Below are positions 42,814 to 51,981 of a stretch of DNA of 64,000 nt, in pieces; the stretch's first letter is position 1, and every line of letters starts with the position of its first letter. Made by a program: the position numbers and the translations under genes. The stretch comes from Myxococcus dinghuensis (GTDB lineage: Bacteria > Myxococcota > Myxococcia > Myxococcales > Myxococcaceae). Where the stretch lies: positions 62,001 through 126,000 of the forward strand of contig NZ_JAKCFB010000011.1 in NCBI RefSeq assembly GCF_024198235.1, in the 5' to 3' direction. The notes beneath the pieces were generated by a model that was given only the letters and a program-made list of their open reading frames with translations, was not told the DNA's origin and made no database searches.

Positions 42814-44847
42814 CTAGCGCGTCCACTGGTCCAGCCACGCCAGCACCTCGTCGTGCCACTGGAGGCTGTTCGCCGGGCGGAGCACCCAGTGGTTCTCCTC
42901 CGGGAAGTACAGCAGCTTGGAGGGGATGCCCCGGCGCTGGAGCGCGGTGAACGTGCCCAGGCCCTGCGTCTCCACCACGCGGAAGTCCTGGCCGCCGTGA
43001 ATCACCATCATCGGCGTCTTCCACTTCGCCACGTGCTCGATGGGGCTGTGCTTGCGGTAGCCCTCCGGGTTGTCCCACGGCGTGCCGTTGTGCTCCCACT
43101 CCGGGAACCACAGCTCCTCGGTGTCGAAGTAGCCCATCCGCTCGTCGAGGATGCCGTCGTGGTTCACCAGGCACTTGAACCCGTCCGCCCAGTTGCCGGC
43201 GATCCAGTTGATCATGTACCCGCCGTAGCTCGCGCCCAGCGCGCACTTCTTCTCCTTGGAGATGAACGGGTAGCGCTGGAGCGCCGCGGCCAGGCCCTTC
43301 TGCAGGTCCTCCAGCGGCTTGCCACCCCAGTCGTCGCGGATGGCGTCCGTGAAGGCCTGCCCGTAGCCCGTCGAGCCGTGGAAGTCGACCATCACCGCCA
43401 CGTAGCCCCGGCCCGCGTACACCTGCGGGTTCCACCGGTAATGGAAGTGATTGCCGAACGAGCCCTGCGGACCGCCATGGATGAGGAAGGCCAGCGGGTA
43501 CTGGCGCTTGGGGTCGAAGTCCACCGGCTTCACGACGTACGCGTGCACCGTCTCGTTGTTCCACCCCTGGAACTGGAACTGCTCGAAGCCACCGAAGCGC
43601 ACGCGCGCGAGCGCGTCCTCGTTCACCTGGGTGAGCTGCCGCGCGCCGGTGCCGTCCGCGTTCATCACGAACAGGTCCGCGGGCGAGTCCAGGTCGTCGT
43701 GCACGTAGACGACGCGGCCCCCCGCGGCCGGCTGCGGCGAATCATCCGTGCCGTCCTTGGTGAGCTGGCGCACCGGGCCGCCGGCCACGTCCAGCGCGAA
43801 CACCGGCTGCTGGCCCAGGTGGTTCGCCGTCGCGTACAGCGTCTTGCCGTCCGCGCTCCAGGCGAGGCTGCCCGCGGAGCGGTCCCAATCCTCTGCGAGC
43901 ACGCGCTCCTGGCCGCCCGGCCACGTGCGCACGATGACGCGGTAGCGGTCCGCCTCGAAGCCCGGCCGCGACATGGCCAGGTACGCCAGCGACTTGCCGT
44001 CCGGGCTGAACACGGGGCTGGTGTCGGTGGCGCGGTTCTTCGTGGTCAGCTTGGTGGGCTTCACCTTGCCGTCGATGGGCGCGACGAACAGGTCCAGGTC
44101 CGTGGACCAGGACTCCGTCCGGCCCACGTCCCGCGCGGTGAAGACGACGCTCTTGCCGTCCGGCGTGAAGGTGTACTCCTCCGGGCCGCCGAAGGGCTTC
44201 GACGGGCCGTCCGCGTCCATGCCCTTCATCACGTCCACGGCCGTGCCGCCGGCCACGGGGACGACGAAGATGTGCGAGCGGCGGCCGTCCTTCCACGTGT
44301 CCCAGTGACGCGCGAAGAGCTTGTCGTAGGTGCGGCCGGTGGCCTTGCGCTTGGAGCGGTCCGCCTCGCGCTGGGTGTTGCAGTCCAGCGAGGTGCAGTC
44401 GGGGAACACCTCCAGGGACACGGCGAGCTGGGTGCCGTCGCGCGACACGCGGAAGGTGCCGACGTCCAGGGGGAGCTTCGTCACCTGGAGCGGCTCGCCG
44501 CCGTCCACCGGCAGGCGCCACACCTGGGAGGAGCCGCCGCGCGAGGACAGGAAGAAGACGCTCTTGCCGTCCGGGGCCCACACCGGGTCGGAGTCCGAGT
44601 CCGGGTGCGAGGTGAGCTGGCGGGACGAGGCCTCGCCGTCGAGCGAGACGAGCCACAAGTCGTTGCGGCCCCGGTTGGCTTCCAGGTCCGTGGTCCGGAG
44701 CACATAGGCAACCTGCTTGCCGTCGGGGGAGACGCGCGGGTTGCTCAGCCGGCGCATCGAAATCATGTCCTGGTGGGTGAACGGCTGGGTCCGGGCGGGC
44801 GCCGGGGCGGCGCCGAGGGCCAGGGCCGCGACTAGCGACAGCGGCAA
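42814..44847 (-). CDS. S9-family prolyl oligopeptidase/acylaminoacyl-peptidase-like enzyme
   Basis: 677 residues from TTG 44847, supported by AGGAGG 5 nt upstream and a signal peptide MPLSLVAALALGAAPAPA. Residues 25-410 are WD40-like propeller repeats (NPRVSPDGKQVAYVLRTTD, SDPVWAPDGKSVFFLSS). The alpha/beta hydrolase domain follows, with nucleophile motif GASYGGYM (Ser about 541), acid GGQDFRV (about 619) and His ENHWVL (about 650). A CTSLDCN Cys pair sits in the propeller. It is a likely periplasmic or secreted exopeptidase acting on oligopeptides, consistent with a proteolytic predator. It is divergent from the DsbA-like gene. Confidence 0.93.
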   Translation of the reverse strand: MPLSLVAALALGAAPAPARTQPFTHQDMISMRRLSNPRVSPDGKQVAYVLRTTDLEANRGRNDLWLVSLDGEASSRQLTSHPDSDSDPVWAPDGKSVFFLSSRGGSSQVWRLPVDGGEPLQVTKLPLDVGTFRVSRDGTQLAVSLEVFPDCTSLDCNTQREADRSKRKATGRTYDKLFARHWDTWKDGRRSHIFVVPVAGGTAVDVMKGMDADGPSKPFGGPEEYTFTPDGKSVVFTARDVGRTESWSTDLDLFVAPIDGKVKPTKLTTKNRATDTSPVFSPDGKSLAYLAMSRPGFEADRYRVIVRTWPGGQERVLAEDWDRSAGSLAWSADGKTLYATANHLGQQPVFALDVAGGPVRQLTKDGTDDSPQPAAGGRVVYVHDDLDSPADLFVMNADGTGARQLTQVNEDALARVRFGGFEQFQFQGWNNETVHAYVVKPVDFDPKRQYPLAFLIHGGPQGSFGNHFHYRWNPQVYAGRGYVAVMVDFHGSTGYGQAFTDAIRDDWGGKPLEDLQKGLAAALQRYPFISKEKKCALGASYGGYMINWIAGNWADGFKCLVNHDGILDERMGYFDTEELWFPEWEHNGTPWDNPEGYRKHSPIEHVAKWKTPMMVIHGGQDFRVVETQGLGTFTALQRRGIPSKLLYFPEENHWVLRPANSLQWHDEVLAWLDQWTR

Positions 44848-44910
44848 GGTGTCCTCCTGGGTGGGGCCGCGCGCCAGCCTCCAGCTCGGTGCGCGGACGT
44901 GGCTTTCGGG

Positions 44911-44946
44911 GGTGGACGGTGCCCGCTCCTCCGGGCGCTGTCCACC
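44911..44946. promoter_or_regulatory. Inverted repeat in a divergent promoter region
   Basis: GGTGGAC/GTCCACC (44911-44917 with 44940-44946) encloses a second GCCCG/CGGGC pairing. It lies in the 224-bp region between the S9 peptidase and DsbA-like genes. It may be a protein-binding palindrome or an RNA stem in the peptidase leader. A CCGGCCCCGGT direct repeat follows at about 44969-44993. Confidence 0.4.
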
Positions 44947-45071
44947 TCGGGCCGCCTGAACAGGGGGCCGGCCCCGGTATGCCCGGCCCCGGTGGAATTC
45001 GCGGACAGCGGAGGCGACCCGGACCGGCGGAAAGCATGACGTGGCGCGGCGCCCCGGTTAGTCACAGCCCC

Positions 45072-45683
45072 ATGAGCGAGCCCATCACCGTCCGCGTCTG
45101 GTCCGATTTCGTCTGTCCCTGGTGCTACGTCGGCCTCCAGGAGGTCAAGAAGCTCCAGCGGGACTTCGACATCCACGTGGACTGGCGCCCCTTCTTCCTG
45201 CGGCCGGAGACGCCTCCGGAGGGCCTGCCCCTGCCCGCCCACATCCGCGAGAAGATGAAGGACCCGAACAACCCCCTCAAGCAGCGCGCCGCGGCCGCGG
45301 GCCTGAAGATGGTGGACCGGGACGTGATTCCGTCCACCCGGCGGGCCCACCAGGCGACCGAGTACGCGCGCACCCAGGACAAGCTGGAGCCCTTCCACGC
45401 CGCCCTCCTGCGCCGCTACTGGAGCGAGGGCCAGGACCTCTGGCAGTGGGAGACGCTCCGGGGCGCCGCCGAGGAGGTGGGCCTGGACGCGGACGCGCTC
45501 CAGCGCGCCGTCGAGGAGGGCCGCTTCGAGCAGGTGGTGGAGGACCTGGTGAGCGAGGCCCGCGCCATGGGCGTCAACGCCGTGCCCACCTTCGTGCTCG
45601 GCGACCGCTACGGCATCCAGGGCGCGCAGGACTACGCCGTGTTCAAGCAGGCCATGGAGAAGCTGGGCGCGAAGCCCCGCTGA
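45072..45683 (+). CDS. DsbA-family thioredoxin-fold protein (FrnE-like)
   Basis: 203 residues from ATG 45072; an in-frame ATG at 45036 would add 12 poor residues. No signal peptide, so cytoplasmic. SDFVCPWCYVGLQEVKKL carries a CPWC active site at the fold's start. The helical insert and late cis-Pro motif NAVPTFVLGDRYGIQGAQ are typical of FrnE-type 2-hydroxychromene-2-carboxylate isomerase/DsbA relatives. These act as cytosolic oxidoreductases under oxidative stress. No pathway genes are adjacent, so the substrate is unknown. Confidence 0.88.
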   Translation: MSEPITVRVWSDFVCPWCYVGLQEVKKLQRDFDIHVDWRPFFLRPETPPEGLPLPAHIREKMKDPNNPLKQRAAAAGLKMVDRDVIPSTRRAHQATEYARTQDKLEPFHAALLRRYWSEGQDLWQWETLRGAAEEVGLDADALQRAVEEGRFEQVVEDLVSEARAMGVNAVPTFVLGDRYGIQGAQDYAVFKQAMEKLGAKPR

Positions 45684-45699
45684 CCCGGGCGCGGCGCGC

Positions 45700-46989
45700 C
45701 TACAGCCCCGTCAGCAGCACGAGCATCCGCCACGGCGTCTCGGGGCCGCCGTCCCCCGACAGGCCCCGGGCGAGCCCGTGCAGCTCCGGGGACTGCTCCA
45801 GGTGCTTGGCCGCCAGTTGGAAGCACTCCACCGCCGCGGCATCCAGCCGGGCGCGAGCGTCCGGGGACTGGAGGAGGCCATCGCGCTCGCACAGCGCGGC
45901 CGCCTCCGGGTGGCCCAGGAGCAGCCAGCGCGCCACGGCCGCGCGCAGCGACAGCTTGAACACGTACTCCATCACCGAGGCCGCGTCGGTGAACGGGTGG
46001 CGCAGCCAGTGGTTCACCGCGTGGTGGCGGGAGTACTGCTCGAGGCGCGCTCCCCACACGGGCTCGAGGACCGCCCGCCGCGCGGCATGGCGGGACCAGC
46101 GGACCTCGGCGGACGCCTCCGCGCCTCCGTAGGAGTCGAGCACCGCGTGCGCCAGCGCCAGGAAGCGGGGCGCGCGGACGGAGGCCAGGCGCGCCTGGAG
46201 CGCGGCGGCGCAGATGCCCGCCCAGGGTGCTCCCGGCAGCGACACCGCGCCGTAGCTCGCGCGCAGCGCGTCGAGCACCTCCGGGACGTCGAACGGGAGG
46301 AGCACCTCGTCGAGCCGTGCCTCCGCGCCCGCGCGGGGCTCGCCGCGGAACGCGTCGGTGCCCCGGAAGTAGAGGCCCTCCAGCCGCTGCGCCAGTTGCC
46401 CGAGCATGAACAGGCGCGCGCCGAAGGGCGCCTCACGGTGCTGGAGGATGCGCAGCGCGAGCCCCCGGACGCGCTCCGCGTGCCGGGTCCATCCGTCCTC
46501 CGCGTCCCCGCCGCCCAGCTCCCGCGCCAGCTCCGGCCGCACCGCGAGCGACGGCGCGGCGGACTCCACCTCCAGCGCGTCCTCGGAGAGCAGGCACAGG
46601 CGCACCACCTCGGGGCAACCGAAGGAGCCCGCCACCTCCAGCCGCGTGTCCCTCCGCGTCACCGCGCGCGGGAACAGGGCGCAGGCATCCGGCAACGCCG
46701 CCTCGCCGTGCCGGTGGTGCAGCGAGCACAACCTCCGTTCATCGAGGAAGGCGCAGTGCCCGTCGTCCCGCTTCGCGACGTACGCGACGTCGTCCTCCGA
46801 GCCCGCGTCCGGGTTGGGGACGACGAGCGCCTCGACGCGCGCCGCGTCGGGGCCCTGGGCGACGACCTCGCGCATCAGCCGCCAGCGCGTCTGGCTCACC
46901 GGGACGACGAGCCCCGCGCAGCAGGTGTCCTCGCAGGCGTCCGCGAGGCACTGGAAGCGCGTCATGTACCGGGGCGCGGCGGCGGTCAT
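45700..46989 (-). CDS. FliB-like flagellin lysine-N-methylase family protein
   Basis: 429 residues from ATG 46989. The N-terminal Cys cluster (YMTRFQCLADACEDTCCAGL, then GHCAFLDERRLCSLH and LPDACALFPR) is that of the FliB/YkgJ-type iron-sulfur or zinc-cluster proteins; FliB methylates flagellin lysines in Salmonella. The C-terminal 250 residues are helical and poorly conserved. Myxobacteria move by gliding and have no flagella, and no flagellar genes lie here, so the substrate must differ. It is the third gene of an operon after the PilZ-Hsp70 fusion and the C4 zinc-finger gene (14 bp gap). Confidence 0.8.
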   Translation of the reverse strand: MTAAAPRYMTRFQCLADACEDTCCAGLVVPVSQTRWRLMREVVAQGPDAARVEALVVPNPDAGSEDDVAYVAKRDDGHCAFLDERRLCSLHHRHGEAALPDACALFPRAVTRRDTRLEVAGSFGCPEVVRLCLLSEDALEVESAAPSLAVRPELARELGGGDAEDGWTRHAERVRGLALRILQHREAPFGARLFMLGQLAQRLEGLYFRGTDAFRGEPRAGAEARLDEVLLPFDVPEVLDALRASYGAVSLPGAPWAGICAAALQARLASVRAPRFLALAHAVLDSYGGAEASAEVRWSRHAARRAVLEPVWGARLEQYSRHHAVNHWLRHPFTDAASVMEYVFKLSLRAAVARWLLLGHPEAAALCERDGLLQSPDARARLDAAAVECFQLAAKHLEQSPELHGLARGLSGDGGPETPWRMLVLLTGL

Positions 46990-47003
46990 GGCCCTCCTGG
47001 GGC

Positions 47004-47213
47004 TCAGGCGTCGGACCTTCCGTGCAGCGGGTCGTCCGCCAGGGGCTCGGTGCTCCAGTCCTCGTCGAAGGCCTCGCGGTCCAGTTGGGCGAAGAGGCGC
47101 ACCACGCAGTCGCCGCAGATGGCGGCGCCGTCCGTCCCGGGCAGGAGGCGGCTCGCCTCGTGCTCGAAGACGCCGCAGAACGAGCAGCGGCGCTGGACGG
47201 ACGAGGCGCTCAT
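47004..47213 (-). CDS. Small C4 zinc-finger protein (ClpX N-domain-like)
   Basis: 69 residues from ATG 47213, directly abutting the TAG of the PilZ-Hsp70 gene with no gap. RRCSFCGVFEHEASRLLPGT and AAICGDCVVRLFAQL give the CxxC...CxxC pattern of the ClpX zinc-binding domain, here without an ATPase. Such stand-alone modules may work as adaptors that recruit substrates to a chaperone or protease. Its tight coupling to an Hsp70 gene supports a role in that chaperone system. Confidence 0.8.
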   Translation of the reverse strand: MSASSVQRRCSFCGVFEHEASRLLPGTDGAAICGDCVVRLFAQLDREAFDEDWSTEPLADDPLHGRSDA

Positions 47214-50200
47214 CTACTTGCGCCCCAGGGCCTTCTTCACGAAGCCCCAGAAACCACCGGCGCGCTCCTTCAGGTCCGCGCCGCGTCGCTCCTCGGCGGC
47301 CTTCACCGACTCCTTGCTCACCTGGAGCTGCTTCTGGAGCTCCTCGGGGGAGTAGCGCGTGGCCAGCGTGGCCTTCACTTCCTTGCGCGTCGAGTACTCA
47401 CGCGCCTCGACGTGCAGCACGCATTCCGAGTCGAGCTTGATGGTGACGGCCACGCGCACCGAGCCCTTCGGGCCCTTGGGCAGCCCCTCGATGCGCACCG
47501 TGCCCAGGTACTCGTTGGCGGAGATGTGGTTGTCCTCGCCCTGGAAGACGGACAGCTCGAGGGTCTCCTCGTTGTCCTTGTTGGTGCTGAGGGCGAAGGA
47601 GCGCTGGGCGGGCAGCGGGCTGTTGCGCTCGATGACGCGCTTGAAGGCGCCGCCGGGCATGGCGAGGCCCACCGTCATGGGCAGCACGTCGATGAGCACC
47701 ACGCTGCTCACCTTGTCGACGGAGCCCGAGTAGAGCGCCGCGCCCAGGGCCACCGCCTCGTCCGCGTTGACGCTGGCCTGCGGCCCCTTGCCGAACAGGC
47801 CCTTGAGCTTGTCGCGCACCAGCGGCATGCGGCTCATGCCGCCCACGAGGATGATGTCGTCCACCTCGCTCGCCTTGAGCTTCGCGTCCAGGAGCACGTC
47901 GCGCACCACGTCCACGGTGCGGCTGAGCAGCGGGTCGCAGATCTTCTCCAGCTCCTGTCGCGTCATCACCACGCGCAGGTCGCGAGGACGCCCCGCGTCG
48001 TCCATCATCAGCATGGGGATGTGGACCTCGAAGCTGGCGCGCTCGGACAGCGCCATCTTCGCGCGCTCGGCCGCGTCGCTCACGCGCGACAGGGCGATGC
48101 CGTCGCCGTTGAAGGCCAGCCCCTCCTTCTCCTGGAAGCGCGCCAGGAGGAAGTCGACGATGAGGTTGTCGAAGTCGATGCCGCCCAGGAAGATGTCGCC
48201 GCCGGTGCCGAGCACCTCGAAGACGTTCTTCTCGATCTTGAGGATGGTGGCGTCGAAGGTACCGCCGCCCAGGTCGTAGACGAGGACCTTCTTGTTCAGC
48301 TCGCGGTTGAGGCCGTAGGCGAGCGCGGCGGAGGTGGGCTCGTTGAGGATGCGCTCCACCTTGAGGCCCGCGAGGATGCCGGACTTGCGCACCGCCTCGC
48401 GCTGCGGCTCGGAGTAGTACGCGGGCACCGTCACCACCGCGCGCTCCACCTTCTGGTTGAGGTGGGCCTCCGCCATCTCCTTGCACTCGCGGAGGATGAT
48501 GGCCTGCACCTCCTCCAGCGACAGCACGCTCTCCCCCAGCCGCACGGCGGCGCGGCCGGCGGCGTCCGGGACGATGTCGTAGTGGAAGCGCTCGCGGACC
48601 TGGTTCACCACGGCGCTGTCGTAGGGACGGCCGACGAGCCGCTTGGCGCCGTAGATGGTGTGCTGCGGGCGCAGCACCAGCTGGCTCTTCGCGCGGTGGC
48701 TGACGAGCAGCTTGGCCTGCGCGTTGAGCGAGATGATGGAGGGGATGGTGTTGTAGCCCTCGCGCGAGCGCAGCACCGTGGGCCGCCCGTTGGAGAGCAG
48801 CGCGACGCACGAGTTCGTCGTCCCCAGGTCGATGCCGATGACGGGGCCGGTGCCGGTGATTTGCGGCGGGGGCGGCAGGAACACCGTCTTCGGCAACCCT
48901 CGCTCGTCGAGCGCGGGCGCGGACGCGGCGGGCTTCGCGACCGTGGGCGTCAGCAGCGTGGGCGTCCCCACCGGCTCCGGGGCCCGGGGGGCCTCGCGCC
49001 GCACGTTGGGCAGCGCCTCGGCCACCGCGGCGGGGGGCGGGGGTGGAGGCGCCACGGCCGCGGGCGGAGGCGGAGGCGGACGCGGCGCGGCGGGCTGCGC
49101 GACGGGCACCGGGGTCGCGACGGGAGGCGGCGGCGGACGCGACGCGGCGGGCTTCGCCACGCCCGGCGCGGTGTTCGTCTCCATCACCTCGAAGTCGAAG
49201 TCGAAGTCACCGTCGGAGATGCGCGAGCCGGTCGTGGGCGCGGGCGGAGGCGTCGTGCGCACCGGCGGCGGCGCGGCGGGCGGCAGCTCGTCCACGGCGT
49301 CGCTGAAGTCGAGGTCGAACTCGAGGCTCCCGCTCCGGGGCTTCGCGGCGGCGGCCGCGGGCGGAGGCGGCGGCGCGACGGGACGCGGGGGCGGCGCGAC
49401 CGGCGCCTCCTCCACGGCCTCCGACAGGTCCAGGTCGAACTCCAGCGGACCGCTCGCGGACGGCGGCGGCGGCGCGGGCGGCGGCGCGGGGCGCGGCGCC
49501 CCAGGCGGCTTCGGAGGGGGCGCATCCTCCATGGCCTCCGACAGGTCCAGGTCGAACTCCAGCGGACCACCCGCGGACGGCGGCGGCGCGGGCACCTGCC
49601 TCGCGGGCGGCGTGTCCATCGCCTCCGACAGGTCCAGGTCGAACTCCAGCGGACCGCTGGCGCGAGGCGCCGAGGGCGCGGCGGAGACCTCCTCCTCCAC
49701 GGTGATGCCCACCTCGATGGGCACCTCCTCGAGCGGCTGGCCCATGGCCACGGGCGCGTCGGCCGTCAGCGCGTCGATCTCGAAGTCGAGCCCGGGCAGC
49801 GGCTCGTCCACCTCCGCCACCTCGACGGACGCGCTGCCCGGCGGCGGCGTGCTCGCGATGAGCTCGTCGAGCGGGATGTCCACGTCGTCGTCCGCGGACG
49901 GCGGCGGAGAGAAGTCGAAGGGCTCGTCGAGCGCGGAGGCCGCAGGCGCCTCGATGTCGTCGAAGAGGGAGTCGAGCGCGGCGCCCCCGGAGGCAGGCGC
50001 GGGCGCCGCCCGGGCGACGGCCGGGGCCGCGACGGGCTTCACCTGCACGGGCGAGACGGAGGGCGCCATGGGCGCGACGGCCGGCGCGATGGAGGGCGCC
50101 AGCGGCGCGACGGAGGGCGCGATGGACGGGGCAATGGACGGCAGCGGCGCGGCGGCGGGTACGCCCCCGGAGACCGGCTTGCGCAGCAGCATCATGTCCA

Positions 50201-50507
50201 CGAGCGAGCGGCTGGGCTCGTCGAGCTCCTGGAACTGGAGCCCCATGCCCGGAGGGCCCGCGGGGTCGCCCACGTCGCGGACCCAGCGGACCTCGGCGGT
50301 GCCGCGCAGCACGCGCAGGCCCCCGGCGATCTGCACCTCGAACTTGACGGGTGTCCCCACGGGCTGCGGGGTGCGCGAACGGATGAACATCCCGCCCGGG
50401 CTCAGGTTGGTGGCGAACTCCTCCGCGAAGCTCCCCACGCTCTCATGCTTGAGCTTCACCAACAGACCGACCGCCTTCCGGTCCGTGGTGCGCCTGCCTT
50501 GATCCAT
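47214..50507 (-). CDS. PilZ-Hsp70 fusion chaperone
   Basis: 1097 residues from ATG 50507. An N-terminal PilZ-like domain (about residues 5-110; NLSPGGMFIRSRTP and GMGLQFQELD) belongs to the Myxococcus PilZ family often carrying NLSxGG. A Pro/Ala-rich linker (about 111-545) contains four to five copies of an acidic PLEFDLDLSEAM motif. The C-terminal Hsp70 starts near residue 553 with VIGIDLGTTNS and shows YDLGGGTFDATIL and ILVGGMSRMP, then a substrate-binding beta domain with a shortened lid. The Arg-rich RxxxR of c-di-GMP-binding PilZ is not obvious at the start (RRTTDRK is a partial match), so nucleotide binding is uncertain. It leads an operon with the C4 zinc-finger and FliB-like genes. 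Confidence 0.92.
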   Translation of the reverse strand: MDQGRRTTDRKAVGLLVKLKHESVGSFAEEFATNLSPGGMFIRSRTPQPVGTPVKFEVQIAGGLRVLRGTAEVRWVRDVGDPAGPPGMGLQFQELDEPSRSLVDMMLLRKPVSGGVPAAAPLPSIAPSIAPSVAPLAPSIAPAVAPMAPSVSPVQVKPVAAPAVARAAPAPASGGAALDSLFDDIEAPAASALDEPFDFSPPPSADDDVDIPLDELIASTPPPGSASVEVAEVDEPLPGLDFEIDALTADAPVAMGQPLEEVPIEVGITVEEEVSAAPSAPRASGPLEFDLDLSEAMDTPPARQVPAPPPSAGGPLEFDLDLSEAMEDAPPPKPPGAPRPAPPPAPPPPSASGPLEFDLDLSEAVEEAPVAPPPRPVAPPPPPAAAAAKPRSGSLEFDLDFSDAVDELPPAAPPPVRTTPPPAPTTGSRISDGDFDFDFEVMETNTAPGVAKPAASRPPPPPVATPVPVAQPAAPRPPPPPPAAVAPPPPPPAAVAEALPNVRREAPRAPEPVGTPTLLTPTVAKPAASAPALDERGLPKTVFLPPPPQITGTGPVIGIDLGTTNSCVALLSNGRPTVLRSREGYNTIPSIISLNAQAKLLVSHRAKSQLVLRPQHTIYGAKRLVGRPYDSAVVNQVRERFHYDIVPDAAGRAAVRLGESVLSLEEVQAIILRECKEMAEAHLNQKVERAVVTVPAYYSEPQREAVRKSGILAGLKVERILNEPTSAALAYGLNRELNKKVLVYDLGGGTFDATILKIEKNVFEVLGTGGDIFLGGIDFDNLIVDFLLARFQEKEGLAFNGDGIALSRVSDAAERAKMALSERASFEVHIPMLMMDDAGRPRDLRVVMTRQELEKICDPLLSRTVDVVRDVLLDAKLKASEVDDIILVGGMSRMPLVRDKLKGLFGKGPQASVNADEAVALGAALYSGSVDKVSSVVLIDVLPMTVGLAMPGGAFKRVIERNSPLPAQRSFALSTNKDNEETLELSVFQGEDNHISANEYLGTVRIEGLPKGPKGSVRVAVTIKLDSECVLHVEAREYSTRKEVKATLATRYSPEELQKQLQVSKESVKAAEERRGADLKERAGGFWGFVKKALGRK
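49420..49660 (-). repeat. Near-identical ~35-bp direct repeats in the PilZ-Hsp70 linker
   Basis: The same ~35-bp stretch occurs at about 49420, 49532 and 49622, spaced about 90-110 bp, each coding PLEFDLDLSEAM or a close form. A fourth, diverged copy lies near 49300. Exact DNA repeats in the linker imply recent amplification of the motif. Confidence 0.75.
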
Positions 50508-50660
50508 GACGCACCACCATCGCGGTCCGGAGCGCCGCGCTCAAGAGGGTTTTGACCCCTTGGCCGCCCGACCGGCCATTGGTGGACGTCAGGTGGGCCC
50601 GTGGCCTACCTGCACCTCCCTGGCAAAACGCTATCCTCGCGGGACGGAGGAGACCCAGGC

Positions 50661-51800
50661 ATGAGCACGCTCCCACTCACTGCGTCCGTGGCCGCTCGCA
50701 CGACCTGGCTCGTCGACCGGCGCCACGACCTGATTTCCACGGTGGGAGGACTGGGCGCGAGCCTCGCGCTGGTCGCACTTCACGTCTGGGGTGGGGTGAG
50801 CGCCCCCGTGTTGTGGTGGTCCTGGGTCCTGGTGCTCGACGGCCCCCACCTGTTCGCGACGGTGTCGCGCACCTACCTGGACGCGCGGGAGTGGAGGACG
50901 CGGCGCCGGCTCCTCGTGGGGAGCCTGGCGTGGTTCGGCGCGGGGCCGCTGTGCTTCGCGGTGTCGGTGGCCCTGGGGAGCAAGCTGCCGTTCGTGTCGT
51001 TCCTCACCTTCGCGTCGCTGTGGGCCTACTGGCACGTGGTGCGGCAGCACTACGGGTTGATGGTGCTGTACCAGCGCAAGGGCGGCGAGTCGTCCCCGGT
51101 GGACCGGCGGCTGGACAGCGTGACGCTGTACGTGGGCCTGCTGGCGCCCTTCGTGGCGTTCGCGGTGACGCACCCGAGCGCGCGCAGACAGCTCGGCCTG
51201 ACGGGCGCGCCGACCTGGGAGTCCACGCTTTCGGCGGCGTGCTTCGCGCTGGCGCTCGCGGGGGTGGTGATGAACGGGGCGCGGCAGGTGTGGCGCTGGC
51301 GCGCGGGCCCACCGGTGAACGGGCCGAAGCTCTTGATGATGGGCGCGGCGCTGGGGTTGTCCGCGTTCGTCTTCTGGCCTTCGGTGGCCGCGCGGATGGA
51401 CTTCATGATGTTCGCCGTGGCGGTGACGGCGTTCCACAACGTCCAGTACCACGGCGTCGTCTGGTTCTATCACCGCAATCGCTATCACTCACAGGGTGCG
51501 GACACGGCGTCGTTCGGCTGGGCGCCGAAGGTGAGCCAGCGGTTCTTCATCTACGTGGCCTGCGGCGTGGCCTTCACCCTGCTGTATCGCGGCCTGGGCT
51601 GCGGCTTCGGCACGCATCCGGGCTGCGGCGGCTTCGACACGAAGCTGGCATTGGGCGCGGGCCTGACGCTGCGCGACTTCATGGCGGGCCTCATCTGGGG
51701 CTTCGCCCTGCACCACTACTACCTGGACCAGCGCATCTGGCGGGTGAGTCGGGACGCGGGGCTGAACCGGGACTTGAAGCTGGCCCCACCGACCCGTTGA
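50661..51800 (+). CDS. His-rich polytopic membrane protein of unknown function
   Basis: 379 residues from ATG 50661, preceded by GGAGGAGA. About eight membrane segments. Conserved-looking His clusters sit at their ends: DGPHLFATVSRTYLD, YWHVVRQHYG, FHNVQYHGVVWFYHRNRYH and ALHHYYLDQRIWR. The spacing recalls di-iron membrane enzymes such as desaturases or hydroxylases, but I do not recognise the family. No partner genes adjoin it; it is divergent from the PilZ-Hsp70 gene. Alternative start at 50601 adds a non-hydrophobic stretch and is less likely. Confidence 0.7.
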   Translation: MSTLPLTASVAARTTWLVDRRHDLISTVGGLGASLALVALHVWGGVSAPVLWWSWVLVLDGPHLFATVSRTYLDAREWRTRRRLLVGSLAWFGAGPLCFAVSVALGSKLPFVSFLTFASLWAYWHVVRQHYGLMVLYQRKGGESSPVDRRLDSVTLYVGLLAPFVAFAVTHPSARRQLGLTGAPTWESTLSAACFALALAGVVMNGARQVWRWRAGPPVNGPKLLMMGAALGLSAFVFWPSVAARMDFMMFAVAVTAFHNVQYHGVVWFYHRNRYHSQGADTASFGWAPKVSQRFFIYVACGVAFTLLYRGLGCGFGTHPGCGGFDTKLALGAGLTLRDFMAGLIWGFALHHYYLDQRIWRVSRDAGLNRDLKLAPPTR

Positions 51801-51981
51801 TGGGGTGCAATTGCCCCTGGAACACAAAAGCAAATCGCACATCAAGAACCAGCGTCAGACCTTCCATTCATAGTGCGCGACGCGATGGCGCTCGGCGATG
51901 GGGACGCCCGTCACCCGGGCGCCAGGCGAGCCGTGGGGCGCTTCAAACCCACACACTTCACGCCCTTGAATGGAGACTCTC

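Noticed and set aside
47022..50555. 1177-residue plus-strand frame
   Set aside because: Antisense to the PilZ-Hsp70 gene, which has unmistakable Hsp70 motifs.
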